6,177 nucleotides of DNA from Patescibacteria group bacterium (GTDB lineage: Bacteria > Patescibacteriota > Patescibacteriia > UBA1558 > S5-K13). The translations under genes were made by a program, and so were the position numbers. The notes below the pieces were generated by a model. That model was not told the DNA's origin. It saw nothing but the letters and a program-made list of their open reading frames with translations, and searched no databases. Shown piece after piece: positions 1 to 5,009 of the stretch; the stretch's first letter is position 1, and each line of letters starts with the position of its first letter. The stretch lies in NCBI GenBank assembly GCA_028703545.1, contig JAQVMR010000058.1:1-6177 (forward strand), written 5' to 3'.

Positions 1-686
1 GTTATATCTTTTGAATAATTATATTCAATGGCTTCTTTGGCCGATTTAAATTTAGGTCCATTAGCATGAGTCATCACCATTAAATGTTTTTCAACTCTGT
101 CATTGTTATTGTCTCTGTCCATTCCCCAATAACGACCACCAATTGTTGCAATTCTTCCAATGTTTTCCATTTTCATGAAATCCTCAATATCCTCAATATA
201 CTTAATTGCACTTTTTGGAGGAGTATCCCTACCATCAGTATATAAATGCAAATAAACATTTTTTACACCATTTTCCTTTGCACATTTTAAAAGTGCTTTT
301 ATGTGATCAATGTGTGAATGAACACCACCATCAGAAATGAGTCCCTTGATATGTAAAACACTATTTTGTTCTTTTACGTGTTCAATCGCTTCTTTAATTG
401 CTGGATTATCAATAAGTTCCCCATTTTTTACAGCTTTATTAATTTTTACAAGATTTTGATAAATGATTCTTCCAGAACCAATTACTAAATGATTTGCTTC
501 GGAGGTTCCCATCTGTCCCTCTGGGAGGCCAATTGCTTCACCAGATGCAAAAAGAGTAGCAAATGGATAATTTGCTTTGTAATAATCCAGGTTTGGCGTG
601 TTAGCTACTTCAACTGCATTGTTGTCTTTGTCTTCGTTATAACCCAAACCATCACAAATTATAAGAAGTACTTTATTTTTTTCCAT
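1..686 (-). CDS. gpmI: 2,3-bisphosphoglycerate-independent phosphoglycerate mutase, N-terminal part (cut by window edge)
   Basis: Interconverts 3- and 2-phosphoglycerate in glycolysis; a cytoplasmic two-manganese enzyme of the alkaline phosphatase superfamily. Reading from 686 gives 228 codons before the window ends; the family is usually about 510 residues, so slightly less than half is seen. The start MEKNKVLLIICDGLG holds the metal ligand D12. QMGTSEANH carries the catalytic serine at residue 62. SDGGVHSH (118-125) holds H123, YTDGRDTPP holds R153 and D154, and GGRYWGMDRD holds R185 and R191. These positions coincide with the numbering known for the Bacillus-type enzyme, so the identification is firm. 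Most family members read GNSEVGH where this one has GTSEANH. The ATG at 686 is the only plausible start and lies 17 bases after the enolase stop, so the two genes are very probably co-transcribed. No strong Shine-Dalgarno is visible, only a purine run next to the start. The missing part would hold the remaining metal ligands. Confidence 0.95.
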   Translation of the reverse strand, partial: MEKNKVLLIICDGLGYNEDKDNNAVEVANTPNLDYYKANYPFATLFASGEAIGLPEGQMGTSEANHLVIGSGRIIYQNLVKINKAVKNGELIDNPAIKEAIEHVKEQNSVLHIKGLISDGGVHSHIDHIKALLKCAKENGVKNVYLHLYTDGRDTPPKSAIKYIEDIEDFMKMENIGRIATIGGRYWGMDRDNNNDRVEKHLMVMTHANGPKFKSAKEAIEYNYSKDI

Positions 687-703
687 TTTCTTAGATAAGG
701 AGT

Positions 704-1984
704 TTAAAATGGGAATTTTGAAATTTCTGATTTTCCCTCTAGTTCTTTTTCTATTTTCATTAATCTGTTGTATTTACAAGTTCTTTCGCTTCTGCATGGA
801 GCTCCTGTTTTTATTTGACCAGTTCCCATTGCTACTACAAAATCAGCAATAAAAGAATCTTCTGTTTCTCCGCTTCTATGAGAGACAACAGAGGTCATAT
901 TATTTTTTCTTGCAAGTAAAATTGTGTCAATTGTTTCAGTGAGTGTTCCAATTTGATTTAATTTTATAAGAATTGAATTACTTGTTTTTTCTGTGATTCC
1001 ACGTTCTAATCTTTTTGGATTTGTAACATATAAATCATCACCAACTAATTGAACTTTATTTTCTGTCACTGTGCTAAAATTTTTGAATCCATCCCAATCG
1101 TCTTCTGCAAAAATATCCTCATAACTTACAATTGGATAATTTTTTGCAATATTTAAATAAAATTCTGATAATTCATTACTATCCAATGTTTTCCCTTCTT
1201 TGTTTAAAACATATTTCTCGTCTTTGAAAAATTCTGTTGCAGCTGCGTCAATACAAAATACAATGTCATCTCCTAATTTATATCCAGAGGTTTCAATTGC
1301 TTCTTTCATTAATTGAAATGGTTCATCGTTTGAAGAAACATTTGGTGCGAATCCTCCTTCGTCTCCGATTCCCACTCCATATCCATGAGATTTTATTGTT
1401 TTTTTCAAATTAGCGTAAACTTCAGCACACATTCTTACGGCTTCTGTAATATTTTTTGCTCCAATTGGGAAAATCATATATTCTTGAATGTCTGTTGCCC
1501 AGTTTGCATGTTTTCCACCATTCATTATATTCATCATTGGAATTGGCATTTGATATGTTCCATTAAAATCAGGATTAAATTTTGATAAATATTCGTAAAG
1601 TGGTTTTTTTTCGCTTATCGCTTGTGCTCTGGCTATTGCCATAGACACTGATAGAATTGCGTTTGCACCGAGAGTTGCTTTGTTTTCTGTACCATCAAGA
1701 CTTATCATAAGTTCATCGATTTCTCTTTGCTTTTCTGCATCTAATCCAATAATTTTTGGAGCAATAATTTTTTCAACATTTTCAACTGCTTTTAAAACAC
1801 CCGACCCATTGTATCTAGATTTATCTCCATCACGAAGTTCTACTGCTTCATAACTTCCAGTTGATGCACCAGATGGTACTGCCGATGAAGCACATGATCC
1901 ATCTTCTAAAATAACAGTTGTTTCAATTGTTGGATTACTCCTGCTATCTAATATTTCTATAGCAGAAATTGACTTAATTTTCAT
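704..1984 (-). CDS. eno: enolase (phosphopyruvate hydratase)
   Basis: Catalyses 2-phosphoglycerate to phosphoenolpyruvate plus water, the step after phosphoglycerate mutase; cytoplasmic, magnesium-dependent. It is 426 residues, the normal full length. The mobile catalytic loop PSGASTG is at 37-43. H159 sits in NIMNGGKHANW and E168 in DIQEYM. The acid E209 is in GIGDEGGFAP. Metal ligands are D246 (FCIDAA), E289 (SYEDIF) and D316 or D317 (LVGDDLYV). The catalytic lysine is K341 (LIKLNQIGT), with H369-R370-S371 in the SHRSGETEDSF signature and K392 in QIKTGAP. All catalytic positions are intact. The sequence GGKHANWATD replaces the more common GGEHADNNVD, a local variation outside the catalytic histidine. 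It is the first gene of a minus-strand pair with gpmI, transcribed divergently from rpsP. The leader before the ATG is A-rich and has no Shine-Dalgarno. The start at 1984 fits the conserved N-terminus (MKIKSISAIEILDSRSNPT). Confidence 0.98.
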   Translation of the reverse strand: MKIKSISAIEILDSRSNPTIETTVILEDGSCASSAVPSGASTGSYEAVELRDGDKSRYNGSGVLKAVENVEKIIAPKIIGLDAEKQREIDELMISLDGTENKATLGANAILSVSMAIARAQAISEKKPLYEYLSKFNPDFNGTYQMPIPMMNIMNGGKHANWATDIQEYMIFPIGAKNITEAVRMCAEVYANLKKTIKSHGYGVGIGDEGGFAPNVSSNDEPFQLMKEAIETSGYKLGDDIVFCIDAAATEFFKDEKYVLNKEGKTLDSNELSEFYLNIAKNYPIVSYEDIFAEDDWDGFKNFSTVTENKVQLVGDDLYVTNPKRLERGITEKTSNSILIKLNQIGTLTETIDTILLARKNNMTSVVSHRSGETEDSFIADFVVAMGTGQIKTGAPCRSERTCKYNRLMKIEKELEGKSEISKFPF

Positions 1985-2019
1985 AATTTTTTTCTTTTTT
2001 TAATTATTATTTCAAACCC

Positions 2020-2048
2020 ATTATAGCAAAAAAAAGCTCAATATAAAA
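2020..2048 (-). promoter_or_regulatory. promoter of the eno-gpmI pair
   Basis: On the minus strand the bases 2025-2020 read TATAAT, preceded by TTTGC, giving a TGn extended -10. A poor -35 (TTTTAT, 2048-2043) lies 17 bases upstream, so recognition probably rests on the extended -10. The predicted transcript start near 2013 gives a leader of about 29 bases that is almost entirely A and T. Confidence 0.65.
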
Positions 2049-2060
2049 GGGTTTTCTATA

Positions 2061-2089
2061 TTGACAATATTTGTTAAATAAGATATTAT
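2061..2089 (+). promoter_or_regulatory. promoter of rpsP
   Basis: A perfect -35 hexamer TTGACA (2061-2066) is followed after exactly 17 bases by TATTAT (2084-2089), a 5 of 6 match to the -10 consensus. The predicted transcript start near 2096 leaves a leader of about 45 bases. With the eno promoter on the other strand, this forms a divergent promoter pair inside the 157-base spacer 1985-2141. Confidence 0.75.
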
Positions 2090-2141
2090 ATTTTCATCGT
2101 CACAAACGCTTAAATTAATTAATTTTAAAGAAGAACATAAT

Positions 2142-2615
2142 ATGTTAAGTATTAGATTTACCAGAATTGGTAGAAAAAAGGCCCCACTATATAGAATTGT
2201 AATTATGGATAAAAGAAGAGATCCATGGGGAAAATACATAGAAAAACTTGGTTTTTATAATCCAAGAACAAAAGAAACTCAATTAGACAAAGAAAGAATT
2301 TCTTATTGGTTGTCTCAGGGTGCAAAGTGTAGTGCAACTGTTCATAATTTATTTGTAAAAAATGATTTATTAAAAGCTGAAAAAGTAAAATCAGTTGAAA
2401 TTACTAAAAAAAGAGCTGAAAAAATTAATAAAGCAAAAGAAGATAAAAAAGCAAAAGAAGAAGCAAAGAAAGTAGAATCAGAAAAACCAGTAGAGACCTC
2501 AGCTTCATCAGAAGAGAAAATAGAAGAAATTTCAGTAGAAACTTCAACGGAAGAAGTTAAAGAAGAGACTCCAGTAGTAGAGACACCAGCAGAAGAAGTT
2601 TCAAAAACAGAATAA
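2142..2615 (+). CDS. rpsP: 30S ribosomal protein S16 (bS16) with long charged C-terminal tail
   Basis: Small-subunit ribosomal protein that helps 30S assembly by binding 16S rRNA. Residues 1-77 are a complete S16 domain: MLSIRFTRIGRKKAPLYRIV at the start, then the basic segment MDKRRDPWGKYIEKLGFYNP, and YWLSQGAKCSATVHNL near the end of the domain. Typical bS16 proteins are about 80-90 residues; this one is 157. The extra part is in two blocks: a lysine, alanine and glutamate segment (about 79-115) likely to be helical, and a strongly acidic Glu/Thr/Val/Ser tail (about 111-157) likely to be disordered. A weak AAAGAAG lies about 8-14 bases before the ATG. The gene stands without the usual ffh, rimM or trmD neighbours within this window. 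It is probably co-transcribed with the tRNA-Gly gene 50 bases downstream, since no terminator with a T-tract separates them. Confidence 0.97.
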   Translation: MLSIRFTRIGRKKAPLYRIVIMDKRRDPWGKYIEKLGFYNPRTKETQLDKERISYWLSQGAKCSATVHNLFVKNDLLKAEKVKSVEITKKRAEKINKAKEDKKAKEEAKKVESEKPVETSASSEEKIEEISVETSTEEVKEETPVVETPAEEVSKTE

Positions 2616-2633
2616 TTTAAAATTCAAAATTCA

Positions 2634-2662
2634 AATCAGGTCACAGATCATTTGACCTGATT
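2634..2662 (+). other. 10-bp hairpin between rpsP and tRNA-Gly
   Basis: AATCAGGTCA (2634-2643) pairs perfectly with TGACCTGATT (2653-2662) around a 9-base loop. It ends three bases before the tRNA gene. No T-run follows, so it does not look like an intrinsic terminator. A role as an mRNA 3'-end stabiliser or as a processing boundary between the rpsP message and the tRNA is plausible. Confidence 0.6.
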
Positions 2663-2665
2663 CAT

Positions 2666-2740
2666 GCGGGTATAGTATAGCGGCTATTATACGACCTTGC
2701 CAAGGTTGAGAGGGGAGTTCAATTCTCCTTACCCGCTCCA
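2666..2740 (+). tRNA. tRNA-Gly (anticodon GCC)
   Basis: The acceptor stem GCGGGTA (2666-2672) pairs perfectly with TACCCGC (2730-2736), followed by discriminator T and an encoded CCA (2738-2740). The anticodon stem CGACC/GGTTG (2692-2696 with 2704-2708) closes the 7-base loop TTGCCAA, with anticodon GCC at 2699-2701. The T-arm is GGGAG, loop TTCAATT, CTCCT (2713-2729). The D-arm (about 2675-2690) is weak, with three to four pairs. U73 and the GCC anticodon agree with bacterial tRNA-Gly identity. No separate promoter is visible. Its 3' end GCTCCA is the anchor of the repeat array that fills the rest of the window. Confidence 0.95.
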
Positions 2741-2743
2741 TTC

Positions 2744-2772
2744 AAAAAGGCCCATGTTTATTGGGTTTTTTT
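2744..2772 (+). terminator. intrinsic terminator after tRNA-Gly
   Basis: AAAAAGGCCCA (2744-2754) pairs with TGGGTTTTTTT (2762-2772) through 11 pairs, two of them G-T, around a 7-base loop. The 3' arm is itself the T-run. It starts 4 bases after the tRNA CCA and would end the rpsP-tRNA transcript. The same hairpin occurs at 4615-4643. Confidence 0.75.
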
Positions 2773-2823
2773 GATACCCCTAAATATAGGTTAGAACTAA
2801 GATATGTTTTTGTTAGGATTGTT

Positions 2824-2831
2824 GGTATAAT
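2824..2831 (+). promoter_or_regulatory. extended -10 promoter of the propeller gene
   Basis: GGTATAAT, preceded by T, gives TGGTATAAT, a TGn extended -10 with consensus hexamer at 2826-2831. There is no good -35 at 16-18 bases. The hexamer ends 26 bases before the ATG. The same element at the same distance precedes the third cassette gene, so the promoter travels with the junction repeat. Confidence 0.65.
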
Positions 2832-2857
2832 TAAATCAATATAATTAATATAAAAAT

Positions 2858-4108
2858 ATGATAGAGCAAATAAATACACAAACAACTACAGTAACAAAAG
2901 TATCCACGAAAACAAAAATTTTATTAGGCATTGTGATAATTGCATGTATTGGTGCAATGTTCGCAATTATAGGTGGATTTAAGACAACTCAGGATAATTA
3001 TGCTTGGACATATGTTGGACAGCCAAGATTTACTAATGCGGGTTCAACTAATTTTCAATCTCTCGCAATAGACAATAATAATGTTCCATATGTTGCATTT
3101 ATAGATTCAACTGATCAACCCTCCGGGGTTTCAGTTATGAAGTTTAATGGTTCTTTTTGGGAAGACGTAGGGGGAATACACGGACTTTCGACATCAACTG
3201 CAAATGCTCCATCCCTCACAATAAGCAATAATAATGTTCCGTATGTCGCATATACTGACTTCTCAGTCCCAGAATTCGTTATTAGATTAAGAGTTAAGAA
3301 ATTTAATGGTTCTTTTTGGGAAGATGTTGGTGCGCCTGGGAATTCTTTTGGTGGTGTTTCCGGTTATACTCGTTCTATTGGGATAGACAATAACAATGTT
3401 CCATATGTTGCATTACACGATTATAATTACAAGGTAACAGTAATTAAATTTAATGGTTCTTCTTGGGAGATTGTTGGAATTGGGGGATTTTCTCTTGGTA
3501 CGGTAAATCAGATTTCTCTAGCTATAGACAATAACAATGTTCCATATGTTGCATATATGGATTTTTCATCAAATGATAATGGTAGAATAACTGTAATGAA
3601 ATTTAATGGTTCTTCTTGGGAAGATGTTGGTGTGCCAAAGTTTACTAGTGAGTTTGCACAGAATTATTCTCTCGCAATAGACAATAATAATGTTCCATAT
3701 GTTGCTTATGCGGATAGTGCATACAATTTTAAAATAACCGTTATGAAATTTAATGGTACAGCATGGGAAGTAGTGGGAACACCAGGGTTCAGTGCTGTAG
3801 ATACAAGCAATATATCTCTCGCAATAGACAATAACAATGTTCCATATGTTGCTTATGCGGGAAATGCTCAGGGCTCTAGAGCTATATTAATGAAATTTGA
3901 ACGTTCCGCCTGGAGAGTGGTTGGACGTGATGCGTTTTCTTGTTGGAATGTTGGAAACTTATCGCTCGCCATAGACAATAACAATGTTCCATATGTTGGA
4001 TATCCAGATGCGTGCCCAGAACCTAATTACAGTAATTATGGTAGAGCATCTGTAATGAAGTATTCATCAATTTTTAGTTCATCTATAAATAATTCAAGGT
4101 CAAAATAG
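2858..4108 (+). CDS. membrane-anchored seven-bladed beta-propeller protein
   Basis: 416 residues, function unknown. Residues about 21-42 (ILLGIVIIACIGAMFAIIGG) are a single transmembrane segment or uncleaved signal anchor after a short Thr/Lys-rich N-terminus. The rest is therefore predicted to lie outside the cytoplasm. The remainder is seven repeats of 47-54 residues with the core 'SLAIDNNNVPYVAY.D......TVMKFNGSSWEDVG'. The DNNN motifs start at residues 72, 123 (SNNN), 177, 224, 275, 324 and 373. The N-terminal YAWTYVG supplies one strand of the W-x-x-VG type, and the last repeat ends at VMKYSS without it. This is the 'velcro' closure expected of a seven-bladed propeller. Such propellers usually bind ligands or proteins; no enzymatic motif is visible. 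Repeats are very similar at DNA level, suggesting recent amplification or gene conversion. It is the first gene of the tRNA-anchored array, with its own promoter and no Shine-Dalgarno. Confidence 0.85.
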   Translation: MIEQINTQTTTVTKVSTKTKILLGIVIIACIGAMFAIIGGFKTTQDNYAWTYVGQPRFTNAGSTNFQSLAIDNNNVPYVAFIDSTDQPSGVSVMKFNGSFWEDVGGIHGLSTSTANAPSLTISNNNVPYVAYTDFSVPEFVIRLRVKKFNGSFWEDVGAPGNSFGGVSGYTRSIGIDNNNVPYVALHDYNYKVTVIKFNGSSWEIVGIGGFSLGTVNQISLAIDNNNVPYVAYMDFSSNDNGRITVMKFNGSSWEDVGVPKFTSEFAQNYSLAIDNNNVPYVAYADSAYNFKITVMKFNGTAWEVVGTPGFSAVDTSNISLAIDNNNVPYVAYAGNAQGSRAILMKFERSAWRVVGRDAFSCWNVGNLSLAIDNNNVPYVGYPDACPEPNYSNYGRASVMKYSSIFSSSINNSRSK

Positions 4109-4126
4109 GTTTTATATATTTTCAAC

Positions 4127-4154
4127 AATCACATTTCTAAAATCACATTTCTAA
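4127..4154 (+). repeat. perfect 14-base tandem duplication
   Basis: AATCACATTTCTAA occurs at 4127-4140 and immediately again at 4141-4154. The second copy runs into the 28-base junction element. The unit corresponds to the left edge of the junction (AATCACAGTTCTAA at 6021-6034), so it looks like a duplicated junction end. Confidence 0.85.
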
Positions 4155-4176
4155 CGTCCTTTACTAAGGAGCTCCA
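4149..4176 (+). repeat. 28-base junction element, copy 1
   Basis: It begins TTCTAACGTCCTTTACTAAG and ends GAGCTCCA. It is identical to 4584-4611 and nearly identical to 6029-6056. Inside it TCCTT and AAGGA can form a small hairpin around TACT, and GGAGCTCC is an 8-base palindrome. The last six bases equal the tRNA-Gly 3' end. It lies after the propeller gene, with no coding sequence across it. Confidence 0.85.
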
Positions 4177-4180
4177 GGTC

Positions 4181-4211
4181 AAAGAAAGTCCTTTATTCAT
4201 GGGCTTTTTTT
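4181..4211 (+). terminator. terminator-like hairpin in the first junction
   Basis: AAAGAAAGTCC (4181-4191) pairs with GGGCTTTTTTT (4201-4211) through 11 pairs with two G-T, around a 9-base loop, and the 3' arm ends in seven Ts. It follows GCTCCA at about the same distance as the terminator after the tRNA gene but has unrelated stem bases. The position is kept while the sequence differs. Confidence 0.7.
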
Positions 4212-4221
4212 GATTTTTGCA

Positions 4222-4250
4222 TTGTTTTGATTTTTTTAAAGTTGTAAAAT
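4222..4250 (+). promoter_or_regulatory. probable promoter of the small membrane protein gene
   Basis: TTGTTT (4222-4227) and TAAAAT (4245-4250) are separated by 17 bases, a reasonable -35/-10 pair. The predicted transcript starts near 4257, leaving a leader of about 34 bases before the ATG at 4291. The region is very AT-rich, so a chance match is possible. Confidence 0.45.
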
Positions 4251-4290
4251 AAGTATGAAAGAATAAATTTTAATAAATAACAAAAAACTT

Positions 4291-4515
4291 ATGGAACAAG
4301 AACAAGAAAAAAAATTATTGTTTGGGACAACAGTAAAGCATTTCAATACTTTTGATATGACCCTTTTAAAACTCGCTTTAATGACATTTACTTTGTTTAT
4401 AGTTTCTTTGTGGCCCGCTTTTGCAAATTGGGTTATAAATACAAGTTGGGTTTGGTTCTTTTTTGCTTGGATAATTTTTATGCTTAAACCGCTTATAAAA
4501 GCTTGGAAGAAATAA
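4291..4515 (+). CDS. small two-helix membrane protein
   Basis: 74 residues, not recognised as a named family. A charged start (MEQEQEKKLLFGTTVKHFNTFD) is followed by two hydrophobic helices: about 24-46 (TLLKLALMTFTLFIVSLWP) and about 51-67 (TSWVWFFFAWIIFML). It ends in the basic tail KPLIKAWKK. The short turn between helices suggests a helical hairpin in the inner membrane, with both ends probably cytoplasmic given the basic C-terminus. The aromatic-rich second helix (WVWFFFAW) is notable. It is the only gene of the second unit of the array, with junction elements on both sides. No Shine-Dalgarno precedes the ATG. The composition is unlike random AT-rich sequence, so I take it as a real gene. 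Confidence 0.75.
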   Translation: MEQEQEKKLLFGTTVKHFNTFDMTLLKLALMTFTLFIVSLWPAFANWVINTSWVWFFFAWIIFMLKPLIKAWKK

Positions 4516-4538
4516 CATAAAATTTTTTATGATTTTTT
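4516..4538 (+). terminator. possible weak AT-rich terminator after the small gene
   Basis: Immediately after the stop, CATAAA (4516-4521) pairs with TTTATG (4526-4531) around a 4-base loop, followed by A and six Ts. Only one pair is G-C, so stability is low. The stronger hairpin in the junction downstream (4615-4643) may be the effective terminator. Confidence 0.3.
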
Positions 4539-4583
4539 ATATTCCCTAAAGTTAAAATAATTATAATTTATTTAGAATTACAG

Positions 4584-4611
4584 TTCTAACGTCCTTTACT
4601 AAGGAGCTCCA
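4584..4611 (+). repeat. 28-base junction element, copy 2
   Basis: Identical over all 28 bases to 4149-4176. Here it runs directly into the sequence that follows the tRNA gene (TTCAAAAAGG), so its last six bases stand in for the tRNA 3' end. Confidence 0.85.
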
Positions 4612-4614
4612 TTC

Positions 4615-4643
4615 AAAAAGGCTCATGTTTATTGGGTTTTTTT
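4615..4643 (+). terminator. second copy of the tRNA-Gly terminator hairpin
   Basis: AAAAAGGCTCA pairs with TGGGTTTTTTT around a 7-base loop. The one stem difference from the copy at 2744-2772 (C to T) turns a C-G pair into a T-G pair, so the fold is kept. It sits in a gene junction with no tRNA upstream. Confidence 0.7.
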
Positions 4644-4693
4644 GATACCTTTAAATATAGGTTAGAACTGAGATATATTTTTATTAAGATTAT

Positions 4694-4702
4694 TGATATA
4701 AT
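4694..4702 (+). promoter_or_regulatory. extended -10 promoter of the third cassette gene
   Basis: TGATATAAT gives a TGn extended -10 with the consensus TATAAT at 4697-4702, 26 bases before the ATG, the same as in the first cassette. No good -35 is visible. The leader is A and T only and has no Shine-Dalgarno. Confidence 0.65.
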
Positions 4703-4728
4703 TAAATTATTAAAATTAAAATAAAAAT

Positions 4729-4974
4729 ATGAAAAAAGCAATATTAATATCTATAGCATTAGTTTTTTTAAGTACCAACTTTGTTTTTGCTACAGGTATA
4801 GATGAAAATTTATCAAGCAAATTAAAAGGACAATTACTTCTTCAAGTAGAAGATCATGGAAGAATATGGTATGTAAATCCAGGTGATTCAAAAAGATATG
4901 AGGTAACTTTCGCGGGCGCATTATCGCTTTTTAGAAGGTTATCACTTGGTATATCAAATAAAGATCTAAATTAA
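4729..4974 (+). CDS. secreted protein, N-terminal fragment: signal peptide plus one surface module
   Basis: 81 residues as read to the TAA. MKKAILISIALVFLSTNFVFA is a clear signal peptide with likely cleavage after A21. Residues 32-81 form one copy of a module (LKGQLLLQVEDHGRIWYVNP, then KRYEVTF and SLFRRLSLGISNKDL) that I associate with CPR cell-surface and secreted proteins, where it often occurs in tandem before another domain. By itself the product would be a short exported module, so it might still be made and secreted. It is more likely the front part of the longer protein that continues in the same frame after the stop. Confidence 0.6.
   Translation: MKKAILISIALVFLSTNFVFATGIDENLSSKLKGQLLLQVEDHGRIWYVNPGDSKRYEVTFAGALSLFRRLSLGISNKDLN
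4821..4872 (+). repeat. 52-base exact repeat, copy 1, within the third cassette gene
   Basis: Identical over 52 bases to 5010-5061, at an offset of 189 bases (63 codons). It encodes LKGQLLLQVEDHGRIWY. The flanking module sequence has diverged on both sides, so the identity is confined to the front of the module. Confidence 0.85.
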
Positions 4975-5009
4975 ATATCAGAAACAATATCAACAACACT
5001 AGGAAATAG

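Larger units (their letters stand above)
2735..2860 (+). repeat. direct repeat, copy 1: tRNA end + terminator + GTTAGAAC box + promoter
   Basis: From the last six bases of the tRNA gene (GCTCCA) to the start codon of the next gene, this segment aligns without any gap to 4606-4731 (constant offset 1871). By my hand count 113 of 126 positions are identical. Most differences are transitions that make the second copy more AT-rich. It includes GTTAGAAC at 2790-2797, which can pair with GTTCTAAC boxes in the later junctions. Confidence 0.85.
4581..4670 (+). repeat. complete junction with 10-base inverted arms (attC-like)
   Basis: CAGTTCTAAC (4581-4590) and GTTAGAACTG (4661-4670) are perfect reverse complements at the ends of a 90-base segment. 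It contains the 28-base element (4584-4611) and the tRNA-type terminator. Just inside the arms, TTTACTAAGG (4595-4604) could pair with CCTTTAAA (4648-4655) if two bases (CT) bulge out. Outer 7-base boxes of the form ..YTAAC / GTTAR.., an inner imperfect stem with extrahelical bases, and location between a stop codon and the next gene recall integron attC sites. The outer box TTCTAAC misses the consensus RYYYAAC at its first base. Confidence 0.55.
4606..4731 (+). repeat. direct repeat, copy 2, of the segment following tRNA-Gly
   Basis: Gap-free partner of 2735-2860, from GCTCCA to the next start codon. It keeps the terminator, GTTAGAAC (4661-4668), the extended -10 and the distance to the ATG. 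The alignment is lost on the left beyond GCTCCA, where copy 1 has tRNA sequence and copy 2 has the 28-base element. Confidence 0.85.

Noticed and set aside
489..698. 69-codon plus-strand frame opposite gpmI
   Set aside because: Antisense to a region with all iPGM catalytic motifs; the frame gives a low-complexity product with no initiation signal.
1385..1585. 66-codon plus-strand frame opposite eno
   Set aside because: Lies over the conserved enolase core; a shadow of that coding strand.
2021..2239. 72-codon minus-strand frame over the eno/rpsP spacer and rpsP start
   Set aside because: Overlaps both promoters and the conserved S16 N-terminus; no supporting signal.
2619..2632. Tandem AAAATTC x2 after rpsP as a promoter or operator
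   Set aside because: Simple AT-rich tandem with no paired -35 and -10; chance is sufficient.
4601..4606. AAGGAG in the junction elements as a Shine-Dalgarno
   Set aside because: No start codon lies at a usable distance in any of the three copies; next genes begin more than 90 bases downstream. It is better explained as part of the hairpin and palindrome.
4972..4974. Stop-codon reassignment as explanation for the split gene
   Set aside because: Reassignment known in some CPR groups concerns UGA. This is UAA, and TAA ends eno, rpsP and the small membrane protein gene normally here.
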